Source: Clostridia bacterium (GTDB lineage: Bacteria > Bacillota > Clostridia > Oscillospirales > Acutalibacteraceae). From it: DNA of 35,926 nt. The stretch lies in contig JAFPLH010000008.1 of NCBI GenBank assembly GCA_017402845.1, positions 1-35,926 of the forward strand, in the 5' to 3' direction. Position numbers and translations under genes: made by a program. The notes beneath the pieces were generated by a model. The model was given only the letters and a program-made list of their open reading frames with translations, did not search any database and was not told the origin of the DNA. Below, piece after piece: positions 32,667 through 35,926 of this stretch (the first letter of the stretch is position 1; each line of letters begins with the position of its first letter).

Positions 32667-34541
32667 ATGGATCAGATTTTTTGTTCGAGAAATCCTTTCT
32701 ACCGCAGTCCCATGGGGGCGGTAGAAGAAAACACAAAGGTACATTTCAGAATAAAAGTACCGCTTTACTTAAAGTGCAGCAAAACACATCTTATCGTCAT
32801 TGACGAAAGCAGAAACAGCAAAAGAGATAACTACACAATGCTATGGGGCGGTACTGCCGACGAGTGCGAGATCTGGGAGTGCGACTTTATACCTAATAAA
32901 AGAGGTCTTTATTGGTACACATTCCAGCTTGATACAGCCGACGGTATCAGATATCTTGTAAGAGATTTCGGCAGCAACGCACGTATAGACTACAACATAA
33001 TATATTCTTGGCAGCTCACCTGCTACGCTAAAGGCTTTGATACTCCCGACTGGATGCCCGGCGGAGTTATGTATCAGATCTTCCCTGACCGTTTCTATTT
33101 TTCAGGCGAAAGCAAGCGTGAAGGCAGAGAGGACAGAGAGTACCATAAAAACTGGAATGAAACACCTGAGTGGCGTCCCAACAAAAACGGCATTATTACA
33201 AATACCGATTTCTTTGAGGGCGATCTGAAGGGTATCATGCAAAAGCTTGATTATCTTGAAGATCTCGGCGTTACCTGCATATACCTCAATCCTATTTTTG
33301 AGGCGTACTCAAACCACCGCTACGACACAGCAAGCTATGAGGATATTGATCCGCTGCTGGGCACAGAGGAAGATTTCAAAGAGCTTTGCGCAGAGGCTAA
33401 AAAGCGAGGCATAAGAATTATAAACGACGGTGTATTCTCACATACGGGCAGCGACAGTAAGTATTTCAACCGTTCAGGCAGATATAAAACGCTGGGCGCA
33501 TTCAACTCTAAGGAGTCGCCATATTTTAGCTGGTATGACTTTAACAACTGGCCGTACGGCTATAACTCATGGTGGGGCTTTGATACTTTGCCCAACACAA
33601 GAGAGGACGATCCGGGCTACAACGAGTACATCAACGGCGAAAACGGTATTATACGCAAATGGATAAAAGCCGGCAACAGCGGCTGGCGACTTGACGTTGC
33701 CGACGAATTGCCCGATATATTTATAGAAAATCTCCGCAAGGCTGCAAAAGCCGAGGACGAAAACGCTATTGTTATCGGTGAGGTCTGGGAGGACGCTTCA
33801 AACAAAGAAAGCTACGGTTCACGCAGAAAGTTCCTGCTGGGCGATCAGCTTGACACAGTTATGAATTATCCTTTCCGTTCTGCAATACTCGAATACCTCA
33901 AAGGTATTGACGCATTCCACATAATGGAGGGTATACTCTGCATACTTGAGAACTATCCCCGTCCGGTAATAAAGAACCTTATGAACTTTGTTACCACTCA
34001 CGACACAGAAAGAACGCTTACACTTCTTGCAGGCGAGCCTTTGAACAATCGTGACCGTCAGTTCCAGTATTCCACAAAGATGACTCCCGAACAGAGAGTA
34101 TACGGTTTGCGTCTTATGCGTCTTGCCGCAGGACTTATGTTTACACTTCCGGGATTCCCGTGTGTATACTATGGTGACGAAGCAGGCGTAGAAGGCTATA
34201 AAGATCCTTTCAACCGTTCTACATATCCGTGGGGCAATGAGGACACATCACTTATCGACTGGCACAGAAAGCTTGCAAAATTCCGCAAATCGGGTTCTTG
34301 CTTCAATGACGGCGAGTTCAAAGACGAATTCTGTTCAGGCGGTATTATGACGTATATACGCTATAATGACGAATGTAAGGCGCTTTGTGTTTTCAACTCT
34401 GAAAACAAAGAAAATAGTGTTATTATACCTTACACATTTGCTGATAAGGAAATAACGCTTTCAACGCATGAAAATGTCGTGCTTGAGGGTAATGTTATTA
34501 CAATGCCTGCAATAAGCTGTGCGTTCATTAAAATAGATTAA
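32667..34541 (+). CDS. GH13 alpha-amylase-family enzyme (neopullulanase/cyclomaltodextrinase-like), intracellular
   Basis: 624 residues. An N-terminal beta domain (about 1-120) precedes the catalytic barrel starting MPGGVMYQIFPDRFY. Conserved regions: DGVFSH (region I, usual DVVxNH-type altered), GWRLDVADE with nucleophile Asp343, VIGEVWED with acid/base Glu372, and TTHDTERT with Asp446. YYGDEAGVEG and a C-terminal beta domain follow. No signal peptide, so it probably hydrolyses imported maltodextrins or cyclodextrins. ATG with AAGGGAAG upstream. Single gene with promoter and terminator. Confidence 0.93.
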   Translation: MDQIFCSRNPFYRSPMGAVEENTKVHFRIKVPLYLKCSKTHLIVIDESRNSKRDNYTMLWGGTADECEIWECDFIPNKRGLYWYTFQLDTADGIRYLVRDFGSNARIDYNIIYSWQLTCYAKGFDTPDWMPGGVMYQIFPDRFYFSGESKREGREDREYHKNWNETPEWRPNKNGIITNTDFFEGDLKGIMQKLDYLEDLGVTCIYLNPIFEAYSNHRYDTASYEDIDPLLGTEEDFKELCAEAKKRGIRIINDGVFSHTGSDSKYFNRSGRYKTLGAFNSKESPYFSWYDFNNWPYGYNSWWGFDTLPNTREDDPGYNEYINGENGIIRKWIKAGNSGWRLDVADELPDIFIENLRKAAKAEDENAIVIGEVWEDASNKESYGSRRKFLLGDQLDTVMNYPFRSAILEYLKGIDAFHIMEGILCILENYPRPVIKNLMNFVTTHDTERTLTLLAGEPLNNRDRQFQYSTKMTPEQRVYGLRLMRLAAGLMFTLPGFPCVYYGDEAGVEGYKDPFNRSTYPWGNEDTSLIDWHRKLAKFRKSGSCFNDGEFKDEFCSGGIMTYIRYNDECKALCVFNSENKENSVIIPYTFADKEITLSTHENVVLEGNVITMPAISCAFIKID

Positions 34542-34558
34542 TAGTTTTTGTATAAACA

Positions 34559-34597
34559 AAAAGCGATCCGGAAAATAATTCTGTGATCGCTTTTTTT
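34559..34597 (+). terminator. Terminator of the GH13 gene
   Basis: AAAAGCGATC (34559-34568) pairs with GATCGCTTTT (34585-34594), continuing into TTT. Confidence 0.88.
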
Positions 34598-34836
34598 ATA
34601 CCCTAAAAAAATACAAATTTTTTTAAAAAAACTGCACCCAAAACATAAAACCTCCTGTTATAATATACAGAAGTTCAAAATGCTGCATTTAATGATCTAT
34701 TACAAAACTCATTTACACCGAATATTATTTAATGGTACTTACTTCCCTAAAACAAAATTATTCAATAAATTTTCATTTCTGCTTTTATGATTCGTATTAT
34801 ACATAAAGCATAAATTGAAAATCTATTTCTTCACAG
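34598..34836. other. AT-rich intergenic region
   Basis: Contains an extended -10-like TGTTATAAT near 34655 but no convincing -35. Nothing else is seen. Confidence 0.4.
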
Positions 34837-35229
34837 TTGATAAAGAGGTTGACAGAAAGTCTTGAAAAAAGACTGAACAGACATGACGAAAGTGCTTTGT
34901 CGGAAATAATTGATAAATACTCACGGCTTATAGCTACCGTGATCTATAACACTTCTAATGCAAGCCTTTCTAAAGAAGATATAGAAGAAACCGTTTCCGA
35001 TGTTTTTATTGTACTTTGGAAAAATGCCGAAAAGGTACAAGTTGGCAAGCTAAAAGGATACTTATGCACTATTGCACGAACTCGTACGCTAAACAAAATA
35101 GCCGCAAACAAAAATACAAACATACTTAACGATACACAGGACGATTTCTCGATCGAAGACGAAACAGAAAAAATGACATTCACAAGAAGCTTCGCAAGAT
35201 TATCTCTAAAGGGCACCTCTAAACTATGA
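34837..35229 (+). pseudogene. ECF-type RNA polymerase sigma factor, 3'-truncated
   Basis: 130 residues if started at TTG 34837. Region 2 is clear: LSEIIDKYSRLIATVIYNT, DIEETVSDVFIVLWKNAEKV, and LKGYLCTIARTRTLNKI, the core-binding and -10-recognition segment. After an acidic linker the similarity stops at about residue 123; region 4, which reads the -35, is missing. The last codons lie in AGGGCACCTCTAAA (35210-35223), the same end that breaks the DUF3592-like gene. No ATG or good ribosome site is present, so the start is uncertain. Probably non-functional. Confidence 0.65.
35210..35223 (+). repeat. Solo element end at a broken gene edge
   Basis: AGGGCACCTCTAAA, identical to 5441-5454. A close copy, AGGGCACCTCAAAA, lies at 35468-35481 in the same orientation. 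Confidence 0.55.
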
Positions 35230-35455
35230 AGATATGCACCTAATAATAAAAGACGGTACAGTTTATTATCTCTTAACATTTGTTGGCGGCACAGAAAATA
35301 CAGACGAAGAAGCAGGCATTTTTAGTGAAACAGTAGCATTTACTCCTTCTACGATACTCAACAGATGGTGGCAGCGTGATATTATTGCTATTGACACGAG
35401 CGAGAAAAGCGAAATTGTTTTGTGTGGCAATACAGTATATCAAAGCGAAACATAA
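35224..35455 (+). pseudogene. Fragment of an unrecognised protein
   Basis: The frame is open from just after the element end to a stop at 35455. The first ATG is at 35234 (73 residues, starting MHLIIKDGTVYYLL); NYED upstream reads as plausible protein, suggesting a C-terminal piece of a longer gene. No ribosome site. Mixed beta-type sequence; I recognise no family. It lies between two AGGGCACCTC copies in direct orientation. Confidence 0.35.
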
Positions 35456-35487
35456 CAAAGGTATAGAGGGCACCTCAAAATAATATT

Positions 35488-35528
35488 ACACCTGTCGGCT
35501 CATTCAGAGTTACCGACAGGTGTTTTGT
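35488..35528 (+). terminator. Terminator
   Basis: ACACCTGTCGG (35488-35498) pairs perfectly with CCGACAGGTGT (35513-35523), followed by TTTG. It probably ended the now broken genes upstream. Confidence 0.75.
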
Positions 35529-35557
35529 GTTGTATCAGCATATTGCAAGATTTTGTA

Positions 35558-35586
35558 TTGACAATTTGACCGATATATGATATTAT
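35558..35586 (+). promoter_or_regulatory. tRNA promoter
   Basis: TTGACA (35558-35563), 17-bp spacer, TATTAT (35581-35586), predicted start about 12 nt before the tRNA. Confidence 0.75.
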
Positions 35587-35606
35587 AATCAAGCAAATAA
35601 ATAACT

Positions 35607-35680
35607 GTGCCAATAGCTCAGCAGGATAGAGCGTTCGCCTCCTAAGCGAAAGGTCGGGGGTTCGAATCCCTTTTGGCACG
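35607..35680 (+). tRNA. tRNA-Arg, anticodon CCU
   Basis: A 74-nt cloverleaf. Acceptor GTGCCAA/TTGGCAC, D arm GCTC...GAGC, anticodon stem TTCGC/GCGAA with loop CTCCTAA (anticodon CCT, codon AGG), T arm GGGGG-TTCGAAT-CCCTT with two G-U pairs, discriminator G. CCA is not encoded. Confidence 0.95.
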
Positions 35681-35687
35681 CTGAAAA

Positions 35688-35722
35688 AAAGGAAGTCTGA
35701 CAATAACGGACTTCCTTTTTTC
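35688..35722 (+). terminator. tRNA terminator
   Basis: AAAAAAGGAAGTC pairs with GACTTCCTTTTTT, with continuing T. Duplicated at about 35869-35903. Confidence 0.85.
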
Positions 35723-35752
35723 GTATTATCGGGGGATTCGAACCCGCGAGGG

Positions 35753-35841
35753 TTTTTGCGTTAAGAAAACGTTCCGGTGGAACGTTTTTAGCAAAAAGCT
35801 GCGAACGCCTTTGGCGTGAGCAATCAAAGGCGCAGCCTTTG
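35753..35841. repeat. Short-loop hairpin array between the tRNA 3'-end copies
   Basis: AAAACGTTCC-GGT-GGAACGTTTT (35766-35788), enclosed by TTTTTGC/GCAAAAA (35753-35759, 35791-35797). Then ACGCC-TTT-GGCGT (35805-35817) and CAAAGGC-GCA-GCCTTTG (35825-35841). All loops are three bases, as in the 5690-5880 block. Confidence 0.6.
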
Positions 35842-35926
35842 GTCGAATCCCTTTTGGCACGCTGAAAAAAAGGAAGTCTGACAATAACGGACTTCCTTTT
35901 TTCGTATTATCGGGGGATTCGAGCCC

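Larger units (their letters stand above)
35662..35926 (+). repeat. Direct duplication of tRNA 3' end plus terminator, period 181 bp
   Basis: Bases 35662-35745 and 35843-35926 match in 83 of 84 positions. Each starts TCGAATCCCTTTTGGCAC (tRNA T-loop to acceptor) and runs through the terminator. The second copy continues past the window end. Confidence 0.9.

Noticed and set aside
35500..35703. Minus-strand frame of 67 residues containing GIRTPDLSLRRRTLYPAELL
   Set aside because: It is the antisense of the tRNA-Arg gene; such sequences are a well-known spurious annotation.

Overview
The window looks like a chromosomal segment of a Gram-positive, probably spore-forming gut Firmicute of the Ruminococcus/Oscillospiraceae type. 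This is inferred from moderate-to-low GC, strong AAGGAGG-type ribosome sites, a spoIIE gene, the Firmicute order rimP-nusA-ylxR-ylxQ-infB-rbfA-nrnA-truB, many Cys-anchored lipoproteins and a GH13 amylase. The species cannot be named from sequence alone.

Layout. 1-5.5 kb: the 3' part of a very large membrane protein that looks like a catalytically dead P-type ATPase behind a long acidic disordered region, then rpe, a convergent SDR-family epimerase and a DUF3592-like remnant. 5.6-5.9 kb: a non-coding, hairpin-dense block. 6.0-9.8 kb: metF, a stand-alone methionine synthase activation protein, an OmpR-type response regulator, a histidine kinase and a small membrane protein, apparently one transcription unit. 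9.8-13.1 kb (minus): a VanY-like lipoprotein with two Ig-like domains, an orphan pseudopilin and a ROK glucokinase. 13.4-18.2 kb: a cyclophilin lipoprotein, spoIIE (minus), and a CDF metal exporter behind a NiCo riboswitch. 18.4-21.6 kb: a lipoprotein with a possible toxin-type RNase fold, then a TerD / AIM24 / TerD cluster whose first member carries a Gln/Asn-rich heptad-repeat tail. 21.8-30.6 kb (minus): the translation/ribosome-maturation operon, ending in an unrecognised lipoprotein. 30.7-34.5 kb: an L,D-transpeptidase (minus) and an intracellular GH13 enzyme (plus). 34.8-35.9 kb: a truncated ECF sigma factor, a tRNA-Arg(CCU) gene and a 181-bp-period duplication of the tRNA 3' end with its terminator.

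Between the genes lie several families of short non-autonomous elements. (a) Elements with AAGGAAACACTGA ends occur at 16921-17096 and 32517-32597; the second is an internally deleted form of the first. (b) A 165-bp element with AGGGCA...TGCCCT ends sits inside the infB-rbfA gap and shares a 22-nt core with (a). Similar single ends lie at the broken edges of two gene remnants. (c) Short elements beginning GGCARCACCGCACAAA lie at 3348 and 11176. (d) A hairpin repeat of about 85 bp has two clear copies and weaker relatives.

The most distinctive items are the pseudo-P-type ATPase, the riboswitch-controlled exporter, the TerD/AIM24 cluster with its low-complexity tail, the element families, and the structured block at 5.69-5.88 kb. 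No complete insertion sequence, CRISPR array or prophage is visible.
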